Part shown: positions 12,956 to 25,530 of the stretch, in pieces | Layout of the letters: every line of letters begins with the position of its first letter | Position numbering within the stretch: the first letter of the stretch is position 1 | Assembly (NCBI RefSeq): GCF_037975245.1 | Contig: NC_092572.1 | Span: forward strand, 29,857,989 to 29,921,988 | Reading direction: 5' to 3' | DNA from: Apostichopus japonicus | Lineage: Eukaryota; Echinodermata; Holothuroidea; Aspidochirotida; Stichopodidae | DNA length: 64,000 bases | The notes under the pieces: generated by a model | Databases searched by the model: none | The model's input: the letters and a program-made list of their open reading frames with translations, nothing else | Told to the model about the DNA's origin: nothing | Program-made: the position numbers and the translations under genes

Positions 12956-13012
12956 TAGGTAGCATGTGATGTCATAGGTAGCCTCTGATAGCATAGGCAG
13001 CCTGTGATGTCA
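12956..13012. repeat. Three short direct repeats containing TGATGTCAT
   Basis: Three copies of a 19-20 bp motif, TAGGTAGCCTGTGATGTCAT in its best form, occur in tandem with a few substitutions. Two copies hold TGATGTCAT, similar to a CRE/ATF half-site arrangement. The array is too short to say whether it is regulatory or simply a young tandem repeat. Confidence 0.6.
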
Positions 13013-13494
13013 TTTGGGCAAACGCCCCTCTAAACCTTCCTGTTGATTCATCCTTGTAACCTGTAACATTGGGGAAAGTTCGCTCAGCTGCCAATGTTTT
13101 CTGTATTTATATCAAAATGAATCAGTTTTGTAAAAATATTATTTTTGCCTCCGTGAACAAAGATTCAAACATTCGAAAGAAAACAAAGACGTTGTTAACT
13201 GAAGTGCCCTCGTGGCATCATTCATTCAGTGGTCGCCAGATGAATTAACAAACTATCACAGCATTTGAATAATACATATTTTCGCGTTGCCACGAGGATG
13301 AGGTTTTAGACTTGAAATGCAGACATTTCTCAGCAATTTTGCTAAGGAATCAACTTCAGCCACTAAAAATTCCTTTTAAAAATATCAAACATAGTAGCGA
13401 TGCTCGATGTGTGTGGATCCTTAAAAATTCATTTAAAAGAGACCAAAACGTTGTACATAAATTAGAGCAACCCACCCATTAAGATGATTTAACC
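13013..13494. other. Non-coding spacer
   Basis: No gene or repeat recognised. Confidence 0.5.
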
Positions 13495-13714
13495 AGGGGA
13501 TACCAGATTGCTAGGGTATACCAGAGTGCTAGGGGATACCAGAGTGCTAGGGATACCAGAGTGCCAGGGGATACCAGAGTACTAAGGATACCAGAGTGCT
13601 AGGGGATACCAGAGTTCTAGGGGATACCAGAGTACTAGGGGATACAAGAGTACTAGGGGATACAGGAGGGCTAGGGATACCAGAGTGCTTGGGGATACCA
13701 GATTACTAGGGGTT
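13495..13714. repeat. 18-bp minisatellite, about 12 copies
   Basis: Tandem copies of AGGGGATACCAGAGTGCT, some shortened to 17 bp by loss of one G. Substitutions include GTGCT/GTACT and CCAGAG/CAAGAG. The mixed 17/18 spacing breaks any open frame, so this is not a peptide repeat. Confidence 0.96.
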
Positions 13715-15361
13715 AATAATGGGAGACTAAATTAATCGACTTATCCCAAGTCGAACAGCTTTAACAACCACTGTTTTCTTCATCCTCTTCCCTGACGACC
13801 TCATTCTGATATGCCCTGTTGTGTATGTGTGTTTATGTGCGTACGTGCGTTTCTTACTGTAAATTCCTATTCTCTGTAGCTTAAACTATAAAACGAAGAT
13901 TTTTGTTATTTTCTTCCTGCATTGAGACGAAACAACATATTCCATATCATTTATTGGATATAAATAGAAACCCTATGAAAGCCATAAAACCCTAACATCT
14001 AAATTACTTTAATAAATTTCGCGATTGAGACTCATGGTATAGTCAAGTGAGCAGTTCATGACTGTGCCAAATAATTTTTCGAATCTCCGGCAAAGTGATA
14101 TACAAGTGTCAGTTGGGTGCATTTAAATAAGCAAATAACCTTGTTTATTACTAACCATGTTGCTGTCGATCAAAATTGCTTCAGCAGTAAATATATATAT
14201 ATATAATTTAGAGGGCCTGTAGTTTCGAACCTAGTGGTAAAAAACTTTTTCAGAGACAGGCTGAACTTACACATGATTTTTGCTGTAGTTAATCAGCTTG
14301 GTAACACTTTTTTCCCTCCTGTTTAATGACACTTGTAAGAGGAACAACGAATCTGTGAGATAGACGAGGATCCATAAAGACTAGCATATATGCTTTTGAG
14401 ATTGTTCTTATCAAAATCTGTTCTTGGTCTCTGAAGTTGGTATGCTTTCCTTTGCACGTACGTAGTCCTGCATGACAACACTGTTACATGACGCAATATT
14501 CTCCAACAATGTGTAAATAGTATAAGAAAGTAATTTTATAATCTATTTAAAGAGGATGAACTACGCAGACCAACGTATTGTGGCGTCATTTAACGAGGGC
14601 GTGGGTCTTGGTTTACTTGATGAATACTCCCTCGCCATTTCTCAGTCTTTTGGGCAATTTCTATAATGAATAAAATGATAAATTACGTTTACCTGGTTTA
14701 CTTGAAATTTTACTTAGCTGTTTCCATAGAATTTCATCATTTTCATCATTTTTGTTGATGTTGTTGTGGTATATCCAACTATCAGTTAAACCAACCGCTT
14801 CAGATACTTAGAAAGAACCCTCCTCCAATATAAATGATACCGTATTGCTCTCCAACACCCCTGGCCATCTTCATTCCCATCTTTCATGATTTTCTTCTAT
14901 GAGATGAGGTTGCACTTTTACAGTTGTCGGCGTATAGCGACCAGGATTCACATTTGTCTATATATCAGGTCACTGCACTGTTTGGCTACATGACATTAAT
15001 ATCATTTTCCAGTTCACTAGTGCGTATCTTAATGTTATTTTGACTTTGAAGCATATAACAAGGTCAGCAACTAACGTACACACCAATTTGAAATCTTCAG
15101 CTTTCTGATTGCTTACAATTAGGCTAGTTATGTGACCTTATTCTGCCATGGTTATGTTATTACAGTGCTTACTCATACCCTGAATTGAACAGTATAGACA
15201 AAGACCAGTAGCCTAGAACATGTTGACGTCTAGGTATCCAAAGAAATTATTCACGACCTTGAGCAAGAACAAGAACAAGAACATAGCCAGTCAGACGAAA
15301 TTTATACTTGTCAAGTTTGCCTTACGTCTATAAAGAATCTATTGGATTTGACAAATTTCAA
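13715..15361. other. Non-coding stretch
   Basis: A small (TA)n at about 14190-14205 and a short (AAGAAC)n at about 15265-15282 are the only repeats. No gene is seen. Confidence 0.5.
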
Positions 15362-15606
<245 letters not shown>

Positions 15607-17982
15607 GGAGACATTACAACTTAAAGCAGTTAAAGCAGATTGGCGTGTTTGCATCTCAATTTCTATAGACTTGCACATATATTAATTTCTTTATTTGTTG
15701 TAGTGATACCATAGCATGTGATCAATATCTTGTTGTTTTTTCTTTGTTTTTGTTTTTTTTTGCTTCAAATTAAGCATCAGCACGTATAAGGGGGGTACCA
15801 CATTAACATATAACCGCCTAGTTTGGTTGAATATGGTGATGAAATTCAACCAGCCAACTTCAACACAGCTGGTTGCGTTGCGTTACAGTAATATAAAGAT
15901 CATCTATACATTCAATCATATTCATACAAAGAAGCACAGTACATGCAGTGTTCTACAATAAACACATTTAGTATGTAAATAGCCTTGGTATAGATGTTAA
16001 TATTAATGGTGTCAACAACTGACCCATGCGAATCTTTCATCAGTACACGCAGAGTAGGTAAACCCTGGATAGATTTGGTATAGCAGTATTTTAAGTTCGC
16101 GATAAGTTTTGAAATTATTGTACTGTAAGGAACCACATGGGTTCTTTCATTTTAAGATGTACAAATCCTTCAAACGGCTGGGAGGAGTTACATTCTTAGA
16201 TCCTTTTTTTTTTTTTTGTACCAGACCGAAAAACCCTTATGACATCACAAATCTACTCTTGCTTGGAATTTGCTATGTATTTTCAAATAATTTGTTTGGT
16301 TCATTGGTTAGTTGATTGGTCAATCATTTGTTGATGGAGGTGATATTTGCAGTCTTTTTTCCCCATAGACTATAATACTGTTATTGCTATCTGTAACAAC
16401 ACTATATTTATTTCATCACGAACATTTCGAAACCTCCTAATATCTGCACGATAATCACACAATAACAAACTTGCAGCCTCTGGCACATCTTCCAAGTCAT
16501 CCGCAACCCGGACAAGTTTTCCCAGTAGTTTCGGTTAACTTGTTCATCACGAACATCTCTACCCCTATGATAGTTAAGATGATGGTTCATTAGACCAGCT
16601 TCGCCTTCATTAACTAACCCAAGAACTCAGAACATGGCAGTTATCAATCAGACGCTTTAAGATTATGTTGACAGTATGCTGCATTCTCGAACATATTTTG
16701 TAGAATATCAGACTCAAAACAAAATCTTATATGATATTGATAACACTTTGTATGATTCATGTAGGTGCCTGTGGGATACTGTATGACTCAAATGGTAACT
16801 TTCCAACATTAAGCTGCAATGAACGTTTTCATTTGACCTTTGACATTTTATATGAACATCAAGACCCGCGTTGTCAGTCTAGGGCAAAACATTTTCCAAC
16901 AACAACATAACTGTGGTTTGGTACTCTGAACTGAAGGGTAAATATCTCGGAAATTATCTTGTTTGTGAAACATTTTCAGGGTGAGAGGTTATAACAATTT
17001 TTTGACTAAATTTCCCATGTAACATGTAATGAGAATCTGTTGGAAAGTTTGGATCATTGTTTGGCCTCTCCAACAGCTCAGACATAACACACTTCTGCTA
17101 TGTTAAATAACTCTACTGTCGCCTTTAAATACACAAACAAGAAAAGGAAAAGACAACGGACAACAAAATGCTAGTCTTGCTTAAAAAGCTAACTTTCCTT
17201 ATTGTTTGCAGGACACCGTTCATCTCACTGAAGTTAGTTTGTCATCATAGATTATTGTGATGGCGGATGGCAGTATGACTCTCGGAAATGGAAAAAGTAG
17301 TCAAACTTGCACAGGATTCAAAAGAATTTTTATTTAAGTTTCGCACAACTGGTTTGCGAGATGAAAGATTCTGCGATGAGGCCGTTGCAAATGTAGGGAA
17401 ATAACAACAATGTTTTAGCGTATGCCAACTTTAATAATAAATGAAATTCTTTGACAGTCTCATGAATATTTTATTTAAGGCCAGTCTTATTAACTTATTT
17501 GTGAGGAGATACATACATATTTAACTATTTAACTAGGTGCTATTGACATTCAAAAATTTACTTGTGGCTCTAAGTTTGTTCAGTTATTTTCTGGTAATTA
17601 AGATTCATGAATTAAACATCTGCTGTTGCGTCTACGATTTTGGCCAGGTAATATTCTCTCACCTGGCCTAGAAATTTTATTTCGCAGTATGTACTCCATC
17701 ACGAGATTGTCGACACAGAGGTTTGTAAGGCCAACTCTGTTAACCAACTTGAAGATAGCTGGTATGGTGTCAGCAGTGTTGTGACATCAGGACTATAAAT
17801 CTGTTACTGTTATTATTAAACTTACTCTAAAAGCTAAGCTTAAGAAATCATGCCATGAGGCAAACAAGGTCTAACAGTATCAAAAGGAATAATTTATCTT
17901 TTCCAAATATTGTGAGAATGTTTATCAAAATATGAAAAACAAATTCGAATATAGTCACTTATTATATCATAGGAAACGTCCT
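15607..17982. other. Non-coding stretch
   Basis: No supportable gene. A 17-base T run lies at about 16204-16218. Short frames of about 60-74 codons on both strands have no recognisable features. Confidence 0.5.
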
Positions 17983-19720
17983 TTCTGCTAGCGTAGAGAA
18001 TAAAACTGTGGAATTGTCCATTCTGCCATCCTAGAGAACAGAAATATTGAATCGTCCATTCTGCTAGCCTAGAGAACATAAATATTGAATTGTCCATTCT
18101 GCTAGCCTAGAGATTATTAATATGAAATTGTCCATTCTGCTAGCCTAGAGAATAAATATTTTTAATTGTCCATTCGGCTAGCCCAGAGAACATGGAATTG
18201 TCCATTCTGCTAGCCTAGAGAACATAAATATGGAACTGTACATTCTGCTAGCCTAGAGAACATAAATATGGAATTGTCCATTCTGCTAGCCTAGAGAACA
18301 TAAATATGGAATTGTCCATTCTGCTAGCCTAGAGAACATAAATATTGAATTGTCCATTCTGCTAGCCTAAAGAAAATAAATATTGAATTGTCCATTCTGC
18401 TAGCCTAGAGAACATAAATATGGAATTGTCCATTCTGCTAGCCGAGAACATACATATGGAATTGTACATTCTGCTAGCCTAGAGAACATTAATATTGAAT
18501 TGTCCATTCTGCTAGCCTAGAGAACATAAATATGGAATTGTCCATTCTGCTAGCCTAGAGAACATAAATATGGAATTGTCCATTTTGCTAGCCTATAGAA
18601 CATTAATATTGAATTGTCTATTCTGCTAACCTAGAGAACATAAATATGGAATTGTCCATTCTGCTAGCCTAGAGAACATAAGTATGGATCTGTACATTCT
18701 GCTAGCCTAGAGAACATAAATATGGAATTGTCCATTCTGCTAGCCTAGAGAACATAAATATGGAATTGTTCATTTTGCTAGCCTAGAGAACATTAATATT
18801 GAATTGTCCATTCTGCTAACCTAGAGAACATAAATATGGAATTGTCCATTCTGCTAGCCTAGAGAACATAAATATGGAATTGTCCATTTTGCTAGCCTAG
18901 AGAACATAAATATGGAATTGTCCATTCTGCTAGCCTAGAGAACATAAATATGGAATTGTTCATTCTGCTAGCCTAGAGAACATAAGTATGGATCTGTACA
19001 TTCTGCTAGCCTAGAGAACATAAATATGGAATTGTCCATTCTGCTAGCCTAGAGAACATAAATATGGAATTGTCCATTTTGCTAGCCTAGAGAACATTAA
19101 TATTGAATTGTCCATTCTGCTAGCCTAGAGAACATTAATATGGAATTGTCCATTCTGCTAGCCTAGAGAACATAAATATGGAATTGTCCATTTTGCTAGC
19201 CTAGAGAACATTAATATTGAATTGTCCATTCTGCTAGCCTAGAGAACATAAATATGGAATTGTACATTCTGCTAGCCTAGAGAACATAAATATGGAATTG
19301 TTCATTCTGCTAGCCTAGAGAACATAAGTATGGATCTGTACATTCTGCTAGCCTAGAGAACATAAATATGGAATTGTCCATTCTGCTAGCCTAGAGAACA
19401 TAAATATGGAATTGTCCATTTTGCTAGCCTAGAGAACATTAATATTGAATTGTCCATTCTGCTAGCCTAGAGAACATAAATATGGAATTGTCCATTCTGC
19501 TAGCCTAGAGAACATAAATATGGAATTGTCCATTCTGCTAGCCTAGAGAACATAAATATGGAATTGTCCATTATGCTAGCCTAGAGAACATAAATATGGC
19601 ATTGTCCATTCTGCTAGCCTAGAGAACATAAATATGGAACTGTCCATTCTGCTAGCCTAGAGAATATAAATATGGAACTGTCCATTCTGCTAGCCTAGAG
19701 AACATAAATATGGAATTGTC
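17983..19720. repeat. 38-bp minisatellite, about 46 copies
   Basis: A 1.7-kb array whose unit begins ATTCTGCTAGCCTAGAGAAC and continues with ATAAATATGGAATTGTCC. Each copy contains the 6-bp palindrome GCTAGC. The left end (17983-18200) is more diverged than the centre, as expected of an array homogenised from inside. Marker variants recur in register (see findings). Copies alternate between TATGGAATTG and TATTGAATTG forms. No coding frame crosses it. Confidence 0.98.
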
Positions 19721-20164
19721 ACTCGAAGTGTTCTTAAAACTTCTTAGGTTTAGTCATATGAATAAAACAGGACAAACCAAACCTATCGTATTGGGTGGGT
19801 TGAGATTTATTGGATGCTGCAGGTTCATTACAGTTACCCAATCCTGGTGATGCAACCATGAACTCATTTTGGTCAATCTTTCAATTAGTAACATACTATC
19901 TTAAGGATCTTTAGCAATACTTTATGTTACTTGTCTTTACTTTGTCTTATAACTTTCATAGAAGGGGTATTTTCGTGTGATTTTTCTTCAGATGTAGGTT
20001 TCCGATATCGAATAAGAAGCAGTCATTGTTGCGTTAACCATGCAAAGAAAGGATTGCCCTCCTTGCTCGATACGTGTCACTAAGGCATGTTTGACAAAGT
20101 GTGATCTACCGGACATGGCTTAGGTTTTTGTATCTCGCGATAGAACACAAATTTCTTAGCTTCT
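19721..20164. other. Unique island between two large arrays
   Basis: About 440 bp of non-repetitive DNA. A pyrimidine-rich tract followed by CAG at 19989-19991 would make a good splice acceptor. It opens a 29-codon frame (19994-20083, TAA) holding adjacent cysteines. No donor or partner exon is visible, so I do not call a gene. Confidence 0.4.
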
Positions 20165-23100
20165 TGTTTGTCGTTTGTTGTGTATAGGCTACTGTTAACT
20201 GTGTGTGCATTGTCAACTGTCTAATACCTAGTTCTGATTTATGTTGTCGTTTGTTGTGTATAGGCTACTGTTAACTGTGTGCTCATAGTCAACTGTCTAA
20301 TGCTTATTTCTGATTTCTGTTGTCGTTTGTTGTGTATAGGCTACTGTTAACTGTGTGCTCATAGTCAACTGTCTAATGCTTATTTCTGATTTCTGTTGTC
20401 GTTTGTTGTGTATAGGCTACTGTTAACTGTGTGTTCATAGTCAACTGTCTATTACCTATTTCTGATTTCTGCTGTCGTTTGTTGTGTATAGGCTACTGTT
20501 AACTGTGTGTTCATAGTCAACTGTCTAATGCTTATTTCTGATTTCTGCTGTCGTTTGTTGTGTATATGCTACTGTTAACTGTCTGCTCATAGTCAACTAT
20601 CTATTACCTATTTTTGATTTCTGTTGTCGTTTGTTGTGTATAGGCTACTGTTAACTGTGTGTTCATAGTCAACTGTCTATTACCTATTTCTGATTTCTGC
20701 TGTCGTTTGTTGTGTATAGGCTACTGTTAACTGTGTGTTCATAGTCAACTGTCTAATGCTTATTTCTGATTTCTGCTGTCGTTTGTTGTGTATAGGCTAC
20801 TGTTAACTGTGTGTTCATAGTCAACTGTCTAATGCTTATTTCTGATTTCTGCTGTCGTTTGTTGTGTATAGGCTACTGTTAACTGTGTGTTCATAGTCAA
20901 CTTTCTATTACCTATTTCTGATTTCTGCTGTCGTTTGTTGTGTATAGGCTACTGTTAACTGTGTGTTCATAGTCAACTGTCTAATGCTTATTTCTGATTT
21001 CTGCTGTCGTTTGTTGTGTATAGGCTACTGTTAACTGTGTGTTCATAGTCAACTGTCTAATGCTTATTTCTGATTTCTGCTGTCGTTTGTTGTGTATATG
21101 CTACTGTTAACTGCCTGCTCATAGTCAACTTTCTATTACCTATTTCTGATTTCTGTTGTCGTTTGTTGTGTATAGGCTACTGTTAACTGTGTGTTCATAG
21201 TCAACTGTCTATTACCTATTTCTGATTTCTGCTGTCGTTTGTTGTGTATAGGCTACTGTTAACTGTGTGTTCATAGCCAACTGTCTAATGCTTATTTCTG
21301 ATTTCTGTTGTCGTTTGTTGTGTATATGCTACTGTTAACTGTCTGCTCATAGTCAACTATCTATTACCTATTTTTGATTTCTGTTGTCGTTTGTTGTGTA
21401 TAGGCTACTGTTAACTGTGTGTTCATAGTCAACTGTCTATTACCTATTTCTGATTTCTGTTGTCGTTTGTTGTGTATAGGCTACTGTTAACTGTGTGTTC
21501 ATAGTCAACTGTCTAATGCTTATTTATGATTTCTGTTGTCGTTTGTTGTGTATAGGCTACTGTTAACTGTCTGCTCATAGTCAACTGTCTAATGCTTATT
21601 TCTGATTTCTGTTGTCGTTTGTTGTGTATAGGCTATTGTTAACTGTGTGCTCATAGTCAACTGTCTATTACCTATTTCTGATTTCTTCTGTCGTTTGTTG
21701 TGTATAGGCTAATGTTAACTGTCTGCCAATAGTCAAATTTCTATTTCTGATTTCTGTTGTCGTTTGTTGTGTATATGCTACTGTTAACTGTGTGCTCATG
21801 GTCAACTGTCTAATACCTATTTCTGATTTCTGTTGTCGTTTGTTGTGTATATGCTACTCTTAACTGTGTGTTCATAGTCAACTGTCTAATACCTATTTCT
21901 AATTTCTGTTGTCGTTTGCTGTGTATATGCTACTGTTAACTGTGTGTTCATGGTCAACTGTCTAATACCTATTTCTGATTTCTGTTGTCGTTTGCTGTGT
22001 ATATGCTACTCTTAACTGTGTGCTCATGGTCAACTGTCTAATGCTTATTTCTGATTTCTGTTGTCGTTTGTTGTGTATAGGCTACTGTTAACTGCCTGCT
22101 CATAGTAAACTTTCTATTACCTATTTCTGAGTTTTGTTGTCGTTTGTTGTGTATAGGCTACTGTTAACTGTCTGCTCATGGTCAACTTTCTATTACCTAT
22201 TTCTGATTTCTGTTGTCGTTTGTTGTGTATAGGCTACTGTTAACCTGTGTGTTCATAGTCAACTGTCTATTACCTATTTCTGATTTATGTTGTCGTTTGC
22301 TGTGTATATGCTACTCTTAACTGTGTGCTCATAGTCAACTGTCTAATGCTTCATTTCTGATTTCTGTTGTCGTTTGTTGTGTATAGGCTACTGTTAACTG
22401 CCTGCTCATAGTCAACTTTCTATTACCTATTTCTGATTTCTGCTGTCGTTTGTTGTGTATAGGCTACTGTTAACTGTGTGTTCATAGTCAACTGTCTAAT
22501 ACCTATTTCTGATTTATGTTGTCGTTTGTTGTGTATATGCTACTCTTAACTGTGTGCTCATGGTCAACTGTCTAATGCTTATTTCTGATTTCTGTTGTCG
22601 TTTGTTGTGTATAGGCTACTGTTAACTGCCTGCTCATAGTCAACTTTCTATTACCTATTTCTGAGTTTTGTGGTCGTTTGTTGTGTATAGGCTACTGTTA
22701 ACTGTCTGCTCATGGTCAACTTTCTATTACCTATTTTTGATTTCTGTTGTCGTTTGTTGTGTATAGGCTACTGTTAACTGTCTGCTCATGGTCAACTTTC
22801 TATTACCTATTTCTGATTTCTGTTGTCGTTTGTTGTGTATATGCTACTCTTAACTGTGTGTTCATAGTCAACTGTCTAATACCTATTTCTGATTTCTGTT
22901 GTCGTTTGTTGTGTATAGGCTATTGTTAACTGTGTGTTCATGGTCAACTGTCTAATACCTATTTCTGATTTCTTCTGTCGTTTGTTGTGTATAGGCTACT
23001 GTTAACTGTCTGCTCATAGTCAAATTTCTATTTCTGATTTCTGATTTCTGTTGTCGTTTGTTGTGTATAGGCTACTGTTAACTGTGTGCTCATGGTCAAC

Positions 23101-24530
23101 TGTCTAATACCTATTTCTGATTTCTGCTGTCGTTTGTTGTGTATATGCTACTGTTAACTGTGTGTTCATAGTCAACTTTCTAATACCTATTTCTGATTTC
23201 TGCTGTCGTTTGTTGTGTATATGCTACTGTTAACTGTCTGCTCATAGTCAACTATCTAATACCTATTTCTGATTTCTGCTGTCGTTTGTTGTGTATAGGC
23301 TATTGTTAACTGTGTGCTCATGGTCAACTGTCTAATGCTTATTTCTGATTTCTGCTGTCGTTTGTTGTGTATAGGCTACTGTTAACTGTGTGCTCATGGT
23401 CAACTGTCTAATACCTATTTCTGATTTCTGCTGTCGTTTGTTGTGTATAGGCTATTGTTAACTGTGTGTTCATGGTCAACTGTCTAATACCTATTTCTGA
23501 TTTCTGCTGTCGTTTGTTGTGTATATGCTACTGTTAACTGTGTGTTCATAGTCAACTGTCTAATGCCTATTTCTGATTTCTGCTGTCGTTTGTTGTGTAT
23601 ATGCTACTGTTAACTGTGTGTTCATGGTCAACTGTCTAATACCAATTTCTGATTTCTGTTAACTGTGTGTTCATAATCAACTATCTAATACCTATTTCTG
23701 ATTTCTGTTGTCGTTTGTTGTGTATAGGCTACTGTTAACTGTCTGCTCATAGTCAAATTTCTATTTCTGATTTCTGATTTCTGTTGTCGTTTGCTGTGTA
23801 TATGCTACTGTTAACTGTGTGCTCATAGTCAACTGTCTAATGCTTCATTTCTGATTTCTGTTGTCGTTTGTTGTGTATAGGCTACTGTTAACTGTGTGTT
23901 CATAGTCAACTTTCTATTACCTATTTCTGATTTCTGTTGTCGTTTGTTGTGTATAGGCTACTGTTAACTGTGTGCTCATGGTCAACTGTCTAATACCTAT
24001 TTCTGATTTCTGCTGTCGTTTGTTGTGTATATGCTACTGTTAACTGTGTGTTCATGGTCAACTGTCTAATACCAATTTCTGATTTCTGTTAACTGTGTGC
24101 TCATAGTCAACTGTCTATTACCTATTTCTGATTTCTGTTGTCGTTTGTTGTGTATAGGCTACTGTTAACTGTGTGTTCATAGTCAACTGTCTAATGCTTC
24201 ATTTCTGATTTCTGTTGTCGTTTGTTGTGTATAGGCTACTCTTAACTGTCTGTTCATAGTCAACTTTCTATTACCTATTTCTGATTTCTGTTGTCGTTTG
24301 TTGTGTATATGCTACTGTTAACTGTGTGTTCATAGTCAACTGTCTAATGCTTATTTCTGATTTCTGTTTGTCGTTTAAGGTTTATAGGATACTGTTAACT
24401 GTGTGGTCATAGTCAACTGTCTAATGATTATTCCTGATTTTTGTTGTCCTTTGTTGTGTATATGCTACTGTTAACTGTGTGTTCATTGTCAACTGTCTAA
24501 TACCTATATCTGATTTCTGTTGTCGTTGTC
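20165..24530. repeat. 76-bp minisatellite, about 57 copies
   Basis: A 4.4-kb tandem array, the largest feature in the window. The unit contains TTGTCGTTTGTTGTGTATAG, then GCTACTGTTAACTGTGTG, then TCATAGTCAACTGTCTAAT and a pyrimidine-rich end TATTTCTGATTTCTG. The period is 76 bp (for example 20169 to 20245). Copies differ at fixed sites: GTGTG/GTCTG/GCCTG, TAGGCT/TATGCT, ATGCTTA/ATACCTA/TTACCTA. Two short copies, near 23641 and 24072, have the same 27-bp deletion. The only ORF above 60 codons inside is a repeat read-through. Confidence 0.98.
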
Positions 24531-25238
24531 GTATTTCATGTGGTACAAATGATAGTTGTAAAACCCATTGCAGTAAATTATATCATTTGATGATTCCAGA
24601 AACCATTTACAGGAAGCAATATCTTCAAACAGGGTTTTTACGATTTCCAACATAAAAGCAATAGTTATACTTCTTAATTATATTTCTTATGCACCTGTGG
24701 GAAGGCTCTTGAGTTCTGCACGGCAACGTCAATGCTTTGGTTAACTTTGGAAACATTAATTACCAATGGTGGTAGAGATAAGGTTTGCACTACCGCTTAA
24801 TAGGAATTATACAGTACTCTATGTAACATGATACTTTATGCGGTTCAGTGTCCCTTGCTAAATCAAACAGGGAAAATAACCTAAATGAGACAATCCCTCA
24901 ACGTCAACAGTAAATTACTAGAGATTCCGTTGAAGGCCAAGTCCCCAAACCGATATAGGCCAACTCTGCATTCGTATGGGAAATTGGATGGTATTGATGT
25001 TCATAGACACTCAAGAGCAATATTTTTTTGTTAAACAGCTAATGACTGAAATCCAAGTCTCTATCTTTCACTTATTGACGTGGTATTATCTCTTTTCTTT
25101 CTTTTTCTTTTGTTTTCATTGATAGAAGATATTTGTATGAATGTAGCGTTCCGATAATATGAAAGTTTTGAACTAGGTGATTCGGTGATTGACTGAATAT
25201 ATGTTCATCCGAATATATGCTATCGATTTTGCATATAC
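24531..25238. other. Non-coding spacer
   Basis: Unique AT-rich sequence with no gene or repeat recognised. Confidence 0.5.
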
Positions 25239-25530
25239 ACTAGCGGCGTGCGCAAGTGGAGAGGGTAATGACCATGGCCAACCATAAGTCCAGAGAATAC
25301 GTTCAGCCCGGGAACTTTGGACAATCAGTCGGGGACGAATTAGTCCACGCCTATAAAGACTCAAGCAACGGCGGATCCAAGGGGTGTGCCTCAAAATGCA
25401 CAATTTGGCATATAAGATATTTTTCGGGGGAATACCCAGGTCCGACCTCCCCCTATTCATTAGGAGTCGACTGAAAAGAAAAACCCATGGCCAGACCATT
25501 TCTTTTATAAAATCTTTGATCCGTCTGTTC
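25239..25530. mobile_element. Decayed MITE-like fragment
   Basis: This GC-richer island in AT-rich DNA begins CTAGCGGCGTGCGCAAGTGG, a form common at MITE ends. It contains GGCGGATCCAAGGGGTGT and a C/G-rich block near 25421-25452, and ends AAAATCTTTGATCCGTCTG, similar to the right end of the element at 7403-7678. No target-site duplication or clear matching inverted termini could be found. The 119-codon minus-strand ORF that covers it has no recognisable domain and is best read as a by-product of the element's higher GC content. Confidence 0.4.

Noticed and set aside
17983-19720. CRISPR-like array of 38-bp direct repeats
   Set aside because: The repeats abut with no unique spacers between them and the DNA is plainly eukaryotic; it is a minisatellite.
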